A stretch of 64,000 nucleotides of DNA from CALBJU01 sp965247125 (GTDB lineage Bacteria > Bacteroidota > Rhodothermia > Rhodothermales > UBA10348), in contig CBDFGO010000002.1 of NCBI GenBank assembly GCA_965247125.1, positions 496,001 to 560,000 of the forward strand, written 5' to 3'. A program made the position numbers and the translations under genes. The notes beneath the pieces are model-generated. The model ran no database searches and was not told the origin of the DNA. It saw only the letters and a program-made list of their open reading frames with translations. Of the stretch, positions 18,900 through 26,403 are shown piece by piece; the first letter of the stretch is position 1; each line of letters starts with the position of its first letter.

Positions 18900-19095
18900 A
18901 GGGAGGTGCTTTCTGGTTAGTGGTTTGATGGATTTACGGCTAGCTGAGCATAGTTGTTACACCAGACTTCGTTGACGGGGATTCCAACATTGAAGAAGAG
19001 CAGTCACCGGTCGATATAAGTTCATGGAGCCCTTAAGCATTTCTGCTTTGGGACGATCCCGAGGACACGACGTCTACGCAATCAAGAGGCATGTT

Positions 19096-20967
19096 ATGTT
19101 TGGTAATGAAGTTGTATTCGTGTGGCCATATCTGCTCTCGGCCCTCGTATGTATCATACTGATTCTGCTAGCCTGGCATCAGCGTAAGAAGACCGTATCC
19201 TGGCCCTTCATGCTGCTCATGATTTTCGCTGCGGGTTGGTGCCTCATGGCCAGTATGCCGTTCCTATTCGGATCGGTGGTGGATGAATTGGTCTGGGCCA
19301 ATGCAAAAATCGTATTTGTAGCAGTTCTGCCGGTCGCTTGGGTCCTTCTTGCCGCAACCTACTCCAGGAAGGGCAAGAAACTGTCGATGGTTCTTGCGTC
19401 GGGCCTACTCATTATTCCCTTCGTAACGATTGTTCTGCTCGCCATGAATCCTTCATTTGGATTCCAATTTGGATCGGTACAAGGATTATTTTCCGGTTCA
19501 GATCCAGATGGCGAAGGAGCGTTCGGTGCGTGGTACTGGGTGCAGACGATATATAGCTACGTACTCATTGCCCTGGGTGTCGGTTACTATATCCGCACGG
19601 CGTTCGCCAGTTCGAAGAACTACCGCAAACATTCACTCATGGTTGCAGCAGGTGCCATCCTGCCACTCGTAGCGAACGGGATCTTTCACTCTCAATTCAG
19701 TCAGTTCACAAATTTGGACCTGACTCCGATCGGATTCGCCCTCAGTGGTGTGCTGTTCGCATGGGGACTCTTTCGCTACCGAATGCTAGATATGATCCCG
19801 TTTGCTCGCGCGGCCATCATTACGACAATGGATGACGTTCTCATTGTGCTGGACTCGGAAGGTCTGATGATCGACATCAACCCGGCAGGTGAAGCGCTCC
19901 TGAAAATCGTGGGAGTTGAGATTACCGGTAAGCATCTATCAGATTTTTCGTCTGAGTTGGCGATCGAATGGAATTCCGTTCGCGGTGGACTCGAGCCAAA
20001 ACATCCCGAGCTTTTCCTGGGATACGATAACGCTGGTAAGGAGGGACAAGAAGGTGCATGGTTCGATGTCAACATCAAGCCCATGCCGCGTCACCCGAAT
20101 CATAAACTCGACTGGCTTCTGGTTCTTCGAGACATTACCGCGCATAAACAATCTGAACTGGAACTGATCCGGGCGAAAGAAGTGGCCGAAGAACATTCAC
20201 GCCTGAAGATGGAATTTATCGAAAATATGAGCCATGAGATCCGGACCCCGCTTTCGGGTATTATCGGTCTCGCTCAGGTGCTTGCAGAGGAGGTAAATGA
20301 ACAACACCAGGAGTTTGTCGCGCTGATTGAGAAGGGAGGAAAGCGCCTTCTCAGAACGCTCGATTCGATTCTGGAAGTCTCACGCCTCTCGACCGAGCGG
20401 CTCGTGCTGCGCAATGAGCCAGTGGACGTTTCGGAACTGGTTCAGAAACTCGTATCAAAATTTGAACCGGAAGCGGAGGAAAAGGGACTATCAATCAGCC
20501 TGGACTTTGAAGAGTTACGTGTAGGTGCAGTTCTTGACGCCGGTTTTTTCAAGAAATCGCTACAGCACCTTCTGGATAACGCAGTGAAGTATACCGACAA
20601 GGGATCGATAACCGTGCGCATCGATGCGACCGACAGGTCCTTTACCGTCCGTATCAAAGACACGGGCCGCGGAATGAGCCCAGAATTCTTACCCTACATT
20701 TTCGATGTCTTCCGTCAAGAATCGACCGGGACATCGCGTTCCTTCGAGGGCGCCGGATTGGGATTGACGGTTGCCCGAGGTTTGATTCAGCAGATGGGCG
20801 GCACCCTGGTAATCGATACAGAGCCAGAAAAGGGCACGTTGGTTACGGTCACTCTGCCTAAGGCAGAGATAAACCAGAAGGTGATTGGTCGTGAGCCCGT
20901 TGCGCATCAGCGCCCAATCAAGATTGCCGCTCAAGAAAAACACAGCGATGGTTTGAGCGAGTCTTAG
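19096..20967 (+). CDS. Sensor histidine kinase: 7TM N-terminal domain, PAS, HisKA, HATPase
   Basis: About 623 residues from ATG 19096 ('MFGNEVVFVWPYLL'), preferred to 19024 because it directly begins the first membrane helix. About 235 residues of seven hydrophobic segments match the histidine kinase N-terminal 7TM class. A PAS-like domain follows ('MDDVLIVLDSEGLMIDINPA'), then the H-box 'ENMSHEIRTPLSG' (phospho-acceptor His about residue 380 from this start), the N-box 'LLDNAVKYTDKG', G1 'IKDTGRGMSPEFLPYIF' and G2 'GAGLGLTVARGLIQQMGG'. It should autophosphorylate and pass phosphate to a response regulator. None is encoded nearby, so it is an orphan kinase. It is transcribed divergently from the 591-residue protein. 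Confidence 0.93.
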   Translation: MFGNEVVFVWPYLLSALVCIILILLAWHQRKKTVSWPFMLLMIFAAGWCLMASMPFLFGSVVDELVWANAKIVFVAVLPVAWVLLAATYSRKGKKLSMVLASGLLIIPFVTIVLLAMNPSFGFQFGSVQGLFSGSDPDGEGAFGAWYWVQTIYSYVLIALGVGYYIRTAFASSKNYRKHSLMVAAGAILPLVANGIFHSQFSQFTNLDLTPIGFALSGVLFAWGLFRYRMLDMIPFARAAIITTMDDVLIVLDSEGLMIDINPAGEALLKIVGVEITGKHLSDFSSELAIEWNSVRGGLEPKHPELFLGYDNAGKEGQEGAWFDVNIKPMPRHPNHKLDWLLVLRDITAHKQSELELIRAKEVAEEHSRLKMEFIENMSHEIRTPLSGIIGLAQVLAEEVNEQHQEFVALIEKGGKRLLRTLDSILEVSRLSTERLVLRNEPVDVSELVQKLVSKFEPEAEEKGLSISLDFEELRVGAVLDAGFFKKSLQHLLDNAVKYTDKGSITVRIDATDRSFTVRIKDTGRGMSPEFLPYIFDVFRQESTGTSRSFEGAGLGLTVARGLIQQMGGTLVIDTEPEKGTLVTVTLPKAEINQKVIGREPVAHQRPIKIAAQEKHSDGLSES

Positions 20968-21067
20968 GCGTACCCGAGCAGGTCACACCAGGTCAGTGAA
21001 AGTTGGCAGTACTCGATGGCCCCGGACCATCACTGGATAGTGCCACTCACACTCAGCATTCTTCATA

Positions 21068-21583
21068 ATGGGACAGCAACAACTCTTACTTCTTGTGGCG
21101 GGCTTGATCGTTACGGTGCTTGCCGTCACGATCGGTCTCTCTGCATTTTCGGAGGGTACGAAAAAGAGTGAGTCTGACCAGATCGTGGGCCGAAATCTGG
21201 ATATTGCCAGAGCCATCTTTGGCTGGAAAGCAAAAATGGATCCCTACAATGGAGGCAACATGCCGTTCACCAACCTTGAGGCGAACGGACTGATGAAGCT
21301 GTCGATGGACAGTTCTACGGACACAGGCACGTTCGAGTTAGAGGTACCCTCGAGTTCCACATTGGAAATCACCGGCGTGAGTAATCGATATCCCGAAATT
21401 GGCGTTCGTACATATTTGACCGACCGCGGCATCGATTCCACCATCATCCGGTTCGACGGATCTATCACTCTGGGCGGCGAAGAAGGTGGCGGTGGAAAAG
21501 GCGGTGGTAAGGGCGGCGGAAAAGGCGGCGGAAAGGGCGGTGGAAAAGGCGGTGGTAAGGGCGGCGGAAAAGGCAAAGGTTAG
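21068..21583 (+). CDS. Pilin-like single-helix protein with a Gly/Lys repeat tail
   Basis: 171 residues starting 'MGQQQLLLLVAGLIVTVLAV', a start I know from small pilin-like proteins of Rhodothermota and Ignavibacteria; there is no classical prepilin G/FTLIE site. After the N-terminal helix comes a globular part of about 110 residues with 'RAIFGWKAKMDPYNGG'. The last 33 residues are almost only GGK units ('GGGKGGGKGGGK'), very basic and flexible. The tail is encoded by GGCGGTAAGGGC-like repeats with varied codons, so it is not a simple slippage tract. It may bind polyanions such as DNA or acidic polysaccharide. No other pilus gene is adjacent. Confidence 0.7.
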   Translation: MGQQQLLLLVAGLIVTVLAVTIGLSAFSEGTKKSESDQIVGRNLDIARAIFGWKAKMDPYNGGNMPFTNLEANGLMKLSMDSSTDTGTFELEVPSSSTLEITGVSNRYPEIGVRTYLTDRGIDSTIIRFDGSITLGGEEGGGGKGGGKGGGKGGGKGGGKGGGKGGGKGKG

Positions 21584-21753
21584 ATCGACCGCTTCGATGG
21601 GTCTGTTTTCAGGGCATCGTCATTTCGACTCACCAATCATCCACCCTCCCACACGGAAGTAATGGGCGTTTCGCCGGAAATACCGTCTTAAACGGCGATT
21701 ATTAAAATTCACCTGGTCAATTCCGGCGCCACCCCTTGCTTTTCTGGGCAAAA

Positions 21754-21774
21754 AGCGTCACCTATAGCGTCACC
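21754..21774. repeat. Direct repeats just upstream of the integrase
   Basis: AGCGTCACC occurs at 21754-21762 and again at 21766-21774, 12 bases apart, 30-50 bases before the recombinase start. Short direct repeats here are what one expects of recombinase arm-type binding sites, so the attachment region may lie within 21.6-21.8 kb. The core cannot be defined without the other end. Confidence 0.35.
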
Positions 21775-21804
21775 GTATCCATCACTCGCTGACGCCAAAC
21801 CCCC

Positions 21805-23088
21805 GTGGCCAAAGTAACACTGTCCAGGTGGGCCTCCAAAAAGGGCCCCGACGGCCTGGCTCCGATCTGCCTGATCATCCGCCATCAGAAGAAGCGTTCC
21901 ATCCTCGAGCTCAAGATCCGGGTTCTGGAAAAAGACTGGAATAAGAAGCAATCCCAGGTGCGCAAGGGCCACGCGATGGAGCGGGAGTTCAACGAGCACC
22001 TTTCTGTGTGGCGATCGCGTGCGCAGCGTATGCTAGACCTAGCGATCGTTTCGCGCGAGGGTGTTTCGGCGTCTAAAATTATCGGCGATCTGAGGGCCAT
22101 ACAGAGAGCCGAAATGGGCTCTACAGAAACCAAGCAAATCGGCGACGCCGACGATTTTCTGCTCTACTTCCGGCAGCAGCTCGAGCGCTACGAGGCGCGC
22201 CGGCAGTGGGCGACCTTCGAAGCCTACCGAGTCGCCTACAACAAGCTGGCTGCGTTTGTCGAGAGCCGCACTGGCCAGGCGCATCTTCACTTTGACGACG
22301 TTGATGTTCATCTCCTCGAGGACTTTCGCACCCACCTCATCAGCCACTATGGCAATGCAACGAATACGGTTCATAAAAACCTGACCAGCATCCGGACGAT
22401 TCTGTACCAGGCAATCCGGGAGGATCGCTTTCCCCAGGAGAGGAATCCGTTCTTCAGGCTGCAACTCAAGAAGAAGAAAGGCAGTCGGCACTATCCGATA
22501 TCGATCGAGAAGATTTGGGAGATCGAAGATCTCGACCTGGCCGAGCATCATGACGATGCTCGCAATGCGTTTCTGATAGCGTTCTATGAGGGCGGCGTCC
22601 GGATCGCAGACGTCATCCAGATGCAGAGCAGCGACATCATCCACGATGGAAACATGTGGGTGGTCGAGTACGACATGGAGAAAACGGGAAAGCCGTCCGA
22701 ATCCTTCCCGCTCTGGCCACCGGCCGAGAAGGTGCTCCGCAAATATGGATGGCCAGAGCTCAATCCAGACGACTACATTTTTCCTTACTTCCCCAAAGGC
22801 ATGGTCATCGGGGGCCGGCCGGCCTTTGATCAGCGCAAGAAAAAAACCTCTCTGATCAACAAGCATCTGAAGGCTATCCAGCGCATGGTCGGAATCGAAA
22901 CGCCCCTTACGACGCACGTGGCCAGGCATTCGTTTGGCAGCCGGCTTGACCAGGAAGGTTGGGAGATTCAGGCTATACAGCGACTGCTTCGCCACTCCGA
23001 TCCTCAAACCACTCAGATCTATATAGACTCGATGAGGTCGCGGAGATACGATGACCGGCTCAAGAAGGCGTTGTTACCTGAGCGATAG
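21805..23088 (+). CDS. Tyrosine recombinase / site-specific integrase (Bacteroidota type)
   Basis: 427 residues from a GTG at 21805. The N-terminus is an arm-binding domain ('RWASKKGPDGLAPICLIIRH', typical of Bacteroidota integrases), followed by a SAM-like core-binding domain and the catalytic domain. All catalytic residues are present: R266 in 'YEGGVRIADV', H371-x-x-R374 in 'HVARHSF', H397 in 'LLRHSDP' and the nucleophile Y406 in 'TTQIYIDSM'. It should integrate or excise the element to its right. Whether it belongs to the prophage beginning at about 30.4 kb or to a separate island is unclear, because decayed genes and a dead IS lie between them. Confidence 0.92.
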   Translation: MAKVTLSRWASKKGPDGLAPICLIIRHQKKRSILELKIRVLEKDWNKKQSQVRKGHAMEREFNEHLSVWRSRAQRMLDLAIVSREGVSASKIIGDLRAIQRAEMGSTETKQIGDADDFLLYFRQQLERYEARRQWATFEAYRVAYNKLAAFVESRTGQAHLHFDDVDVHLLEDFRTHLISHYGNATNTVHKNLTSIRTILYQAIREDRFPQERNPFFRLQLKKKKGSRHYPISIEKIWEIEDLDLAEHHDDARNAFLIAFYEGGVRIADVIQMQSSDIIHDGNMWVVEYDMEKTGKPSESFPLWPPAEKVLRKYGWPELNPDDYIFPYFPKGMVIGGRPAFDQRKKKTSLINKHLKAIQRMVGIETPLTTHVARHSFGSRLDQEGWEIQAIQRLLRHSDPQTTQIYIDSMRSRRYDDRLKKALLPER

Positions 23089-23170
23089 TTCCCTGAAACC
23101 ATGTTGGACACCTGATCGTAGATAAGTCACTTCCTAGGAGTCTATCAGCCGTGCTCACAAAGTGCGCTGG

Positions 23171-23203
23171 TGCTACCAGGCTCTGCGATGCCTGTTGGTA
23201 GCA
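23171..23203 (+). other. Stable RNA hairpin in the leader of a small hydrophobic ORF
   Basis: TGCTACCA pairs with TGGTAGCA and an inner GGC with GCC around an 8-base loop. It stands about 190 bases before a 28-residue ORF. A second hairpin (AATGGTCCA / TGGACATT, about 23351-23373) ends just before that ORF's ribosome-binding site. No protein-coding frame explains this stretch. Confidence 0.4.
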
Positions 23204-23391
23204 GGTGTCGAATCGTGGGATTCCCTTGTGGTGCCGATGAAAGACTCCGCCCCGCTTGGCAGATCATCGCGGTTAGGATGGCTCTGGAAACCAATGCATT
23301 GGTGAAAGGATAGTGTCAGGCATGGCACGAAAAATCGTTCTGCACCTATTAATGGTCCAGGGCCTTGGACATTTCATAAGAGGCAACTCAG

Positions 23392-23478
23392 ATGAAAGTG
23401 TCAAAGAATGCGCACATGCTGTGTGATCTAGTGATGATCGCGTGGTTGATCATTCAGGTTCTCATCACGCTGCAATAA
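23392..23478 (+). CDS. 28-residue hydrophobic micropeptide (type I toxin-like)
   Basis: An ATG at 23392 opens 28 codons: a short polar start 'MKVSKNAHMLCD' then a membrane-length stretch 'LVMIAWLIIQVLITLQ'. A purine-rich AAGAGG sits 8 bases upstream, an unusually clear ribosome-binding site for this genome. Eight bases after the stop begins a strong terminator. Upstream are 300 gene-free bases with two hairpins. Structured leader, tiny hydrophobic peptide and terminator together resemble type I toxin genes; an antisense RNA would be expected but cannot be shown. It could equally be a small regulatory membrane peptide or a chance ORF. Confidence 0.45.
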   Translation: MKVSKNAHMLCDLVMIAWLIIQVLITLQ

Positions 23479-23482
23479 CTAA

Positions 23483-23521
23483 TGAGCCGAGTCGGCATTC
23501 GTTGACTCGGCTTATCTTTTT
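23483..23521 (+). terminator. Strong rho-independent terminator
   Basis: A perfect 8-bp stem GCCGAGTC/GACTCGGC with a 10-base loop, followed by TTATCTTTTT. It ends the transcript carrying the 28-residue ORF. Confidence 0.85.
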
Positions 23522-23685
23522 CATTCGTGTCTACCCGGATCAGCGTAATGTGACCAGAGCTGTCAGCCCAAAATGCGGCCAACCCGCTACCTCTTCACTC
23601 GCTGCCGAATTGAGAGCGCCAATAGTCCAAGTAGACTCGGCCCGAGGATGGAATGAACACTCGCAGCGGTTTTCCGGAGGCTCCG

Positions 23686-23726
23686 TAAAATAAAGTGGGT
23701 CCCGGAGCTCATACTCCAGGACCCAC
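23686..23726 (-). terminator. Rho-independent terminator for the leftward type IX tail remnant
   Basis: On the minus strand GTGGGTCC pairs with GGACCCAC, extended by an inner GGAG/CTCC, and is followed by TTTATTTTA. It lies 24 bases past the stop at 23750. A terminator this well kept suggests the truncated gene was once a normal transcription unit. Confidence 0.8.
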
Positions 23727-23749
23727 CTTCTCCAATTATTCAGGTGAGC

Positions 23750-24010
23750 TTATTTTAACAGAGTGACTTTTTTGCTGAACACGTGCTTGTTCGTCATTAT
23801 TCTGAAAAAATAAATTCCCGATGGTTGCCGCGATGCATCCCAGGAAAATTGGTGCTTGCCTGCGTCAAAGAATCCGCTACCAATCCTATCGAGGAGCCTT
23901 CCCTGTATATCAAACACTTCTATCGAAATGTTTGAAGCGTCTTCCAGGGTCATGCCATCACCTCTTCGACGTTGGTCTGATTCATTTCGCACATTGTACA
24001 GACCACGCAA
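23750..24010 (-). pseudogene. Orphan type IX secretion C-terminal sorting domain (gene remnant)
   Basis: Up to 86 residues, of which the last 65 are a classic type IX (Por) sorting tail: 'SNISIEVFDIQGRLLDRI', 'FDAGKHQFSWDASRQPSGIYFFRI' and a basic end 'KKVTLLK'. There is no signal peptide and no cargo domain in frame upstream; the preceding sequence is non-coding. It is therefore the 3' end of a secreted-protein gene whose body was lost, perhaps at the recombination that brought in the neighbouring DNA. Its terminator is intact. Confidence 0.75.
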
Positions 24011-24503
24011 TAAATGAGGCTCCGAGCACCAAAAACAGGCTGCCAGCAGTTTGTTTTATGGAATTATTGCGCGGCCAAAAGACAAATGCGAAATGATGGT
24101 TGGGCAATAATTGTGCATTAGTAGAGATCCTAGCTAAGCATTTCACCACTCTACACCGATACAAAGCGCGGAAAATCGGGTCGGATCTCTTCGACCAGAA
24201 GCGCAAATGTGACATTCGCTCTATTGCTACTTCTGCGAAATATTTGTACCTCCTTCGGTGGTAAAAGGTCAGGTTCCGGAGCCGGGTAAATCCCCAACAG
24301 AGGCGGCAGTGATTCACGACAAACCGTCTGAAAAGCCTGTCTCTCCGACCACTACCTGATGATGCGCGAAAACGTGAAACCGGCCTTTTTAGACCTTCTC
24401 CTTCAACTAGGGTAGAAACGAATACACGTTCCTAAAGGGATGCATTTTGAGCTCAACCTACCCTACTATTGCAGCTCTGTAGCTAACTAATACTTTACCG
24501 AAA
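24011..24503. other. Gene-free stretch
   Basis: I see no credible gene here. A 111-codon open frame on the minus strand (23982-24317) has no signal, no recognisable motif and an odd composition, and probably reflects decayed DNA upstream of the sorting-tail remnant. The last 100 bases should contain the promoter of the rightward gene at 24504. Confidence 0.5.
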
Positions 24504-26393
24504 ATGAGAAAGACGCACACGACCTATCCATACGTTTTCTTCCTCTGCGCAATAAGCATGGCCCAATTCTCTTTGACGGACGCCTCGGCACAGAACGTAC
24601 TATATGTTCACGACTCCGCCTCGGGAAGCGCGACAGGAGCTTCGTGGGATGACGCTTTCGTATACCTACAAAATGCTCTGGCCGTTGCCGTAAATGGAGA
24701 TGAAATATGGGTAGCTACGGGCAGATACACGCCGGATCTCGGACGTGATTTCACTGAAGGTGATCGCTCGGCGTGGTTTGAGATCAGTGCCGTGATCGGT
24801 CTCTATGGAGGCTTTCAAGGCGGAGAAACGGAGCGATCTCAAAGAGACCCCTCTCTTAACGAGACTGTGCTTTCGGGCGACCTCTTGAATAATGACTTGG
24901 AATCCGATTTTCCGAACGGGCCTTCTAGAGCAGAAAACTCCGGAAAAGTAATTTTTGTGCCGGAGATATTTGGCCTCCCCGCCGAAGATATCACCACAAT
25001 AGACGGTTTCACCATCGAGGGGAGCCAGATTTCTTCCTCTCCCAGCTCTCGATCTGGAGCTCTTACAATACCTGGCCGCCCCTTTCGTCTATCAAATCTT
25101 GTTGTTAGAAACAATGTATCACGTAACGGAGGTGGCGCTGCTATCAATGTTGTGTACGAGAATGGCTCCATCAGTAATGTTCAGTTCAGAAACAATCATA
25201 CTGAAGAGCGTGGAGGCGGACTCAAAGTTTCAGGATTTGGGTCGCTAATTATTTCAAATTGTCTGTTTGACGAAAATGTTGCAGAGGGATCTGGCGGAGC
25301 TATTTATAGTCAGTCCGTTCGAACAACGATTGTCCGAACTACGTTTTCTAACAACGAATCCCTGTGGTGGGGCGGCGCGGCGCTCTTCGATGAATCTGTC
25401 GTGACGATCTGGAATTCGAGCTTTTATTCAAATTCAGCTGATAAAGGAGCCGGAGCACTCGATGTGGGTGGAGATGATGATCCCGACAACTTTACGGCAA
25501 TAATCGGTTCGATTTTCTACGGAAATCGAACCGACCGGGATGGAGGTGCCATCAACTCAAGTAATCATTCCAACCTCATTGTAAACACCACGTTTGCCGA
25601 CAACAGCGCGGGTAGAAATGGTGCTGCTATTTATCTCGCCTTCAATCATCCGAAGGATAGGGTTGCAATCCAAAATTCAATCTTCTGGGGAAATACTACA
25701 GACGACGTGTTAGATACTGATCTGCAAGTAGATCGAGAGGTCGGAACGACAAATGGACTTATGTCCATATTCAATTCGATTTTTCAGGGCGAGCTTCATT
25801 CTACATTTTCTGTGATCGAGCAGGTCACGGGCTCTGACCCTCTTTTTGTTAGCCCGCTTGGTATTGACGGTCTGGCTGGTACAGAGGATGATGACTTTCG
25901 GTTGACAGCATTTTCTCCAGGGGTGGATGGGGGCAATAATGATTGGCTTCCGACGGATAGCCTCGATCTCGACCAGGACGGATTGTTCTGGGAGAATACA
26001 CCAGTCGATTTGGACGAGCGGCACCGCGCTTTTAGCACAGGAGAGTGGATGGGAACGGTCGATATTGGAGCCTACGAATACGGCTCACCGGCCGTCAGCG
26101 TAGGGATTGACTCAGAACCGTCGCACATTCCTGGATCTATTCTGCTTGAGCTCTATCCCTCACCTGCTTCGGAATTTGTAATCCTACGTATGTCTTCGGC
26201 GAGTACTAGAAACCACATGGGCTCTTCCCTTCTGCTATACGATTTGATAGGACGAGAGGTGAAGCGATGGTCATTCTCGGCTCCTTCATTAGAGCGACGG
26301 CTGGATCTCTCGAACATTTCTCCAGGAGTTTATTGGATGACGCTACTTCACTCGGAAGGATCGGAATCCGTGTCCATTGTAATAACAAACTAA
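24504..26393 (+). CDS. Secreted right-handed beta-helix protein with type IX sorting tail
   Basis: 629 residues. The signal peptide ends 'DASAQ'. The mature start 'VLYVHDSASGSATGASWDDAF' and 'GDEIWVATGRYTPD', then 'IGLYGGFQGGETERSQRD', are typical of the parallel beta-helix 'choice-of-anchor' surface proteins. The centre has repeated turns such as 'ENVAEGSGGAIYS' and 'NRTDRDGGAINSSNHSNLIV'. The last 80 residues are a type IX tail ('LELYPSPASEFVILRM', 'LYDLIGREVKRW', 'ISPGVYWMTLL'). It is probably exported to the cell surface as an adhesin or carbohydrate-interacting protein. It lies 10 bases before the next, similar gene. The DNA here is visibly more AT-rich than the host genes to the left and the phage to the right. 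Confidence 0.85.
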   Translation: MRKTHTTYPYVFFLCAISMAQFSLTDASAQNVLYVHDSASGSATGASWDDAFVYLQNALAVAVNGDEIWVATGRYTPDLGRDFTEGDRSAWFEISAVIGLYGGFQGGETERSQRDPSLNETVLSGDLLNNDLESDFPNGPSRAENSGKVIFVPEIFGLPAEDITTIDGFTIEGSQISSSPSSRSGALTIPGRPFRLSNLVVRNNVSRNGGGAAINVVYENGSISNVQFRNNHTEERGGGLKVSGFGSLIISNCLFDENVAEGSGGAIYSQSVRTTIVRTTFSNNESLWWGGAALFDESVVTIWNSSFYSNSADKGAGALDVGGDDDPDNFTAIIGSIFYGNRTDRDGGAINSSNHSNLIVNTTFADNSAGRNGAAIYLAFNHPKDRVAIQNSIFWGNTTDDVLDTDLQVDREVGTTNGLMSIFNSIFQGELHSTFSVIEQVTGSDPLFVSPLGIDGLAGTEDDDFRLTAFSPGVDGGNNDWLPTDSLDLDQDGLFWENTPVDLDERHRAFSTGEWMGTVDIGAYEYGSPAVSVGIDSEPSHIPGSILLELYPSPASEFVILRMSSASTRNHMGSSLLLYDLIGREVKRWSFSAPSLERRLDLSNISPGVYWMTLLHSEGSESVSIVITN

Positions 26394-26403
26394 CGGCCAG
26401 AAC

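Noticed and set aside
21484..21583. GGK tail as an assembly or slippage artefact
   Set aside because: The repeat uses mixed GGC/GGT/GGA and AAG/AAA codons in irregular order and ends in a normal stop, so it is a genuine coding repeat.
21700..21745. tRNA- or tmRNA-like 3' end as integration target
   Set aside because: A short stretch near 21,710-21,740 (CCTGGTCAATTCCGGCGCCACC) recalls a T-arm and acceptor end, but no matching 5' half, anticodon arm or tag-peptide frame is present upstream.
22039..23007. 322-codon open frame on the minus strand under the integrase
   Set aside because: It is fully antisense to a recombinase with all catalytic residues, has no recognisable domain and reflects codon composition.
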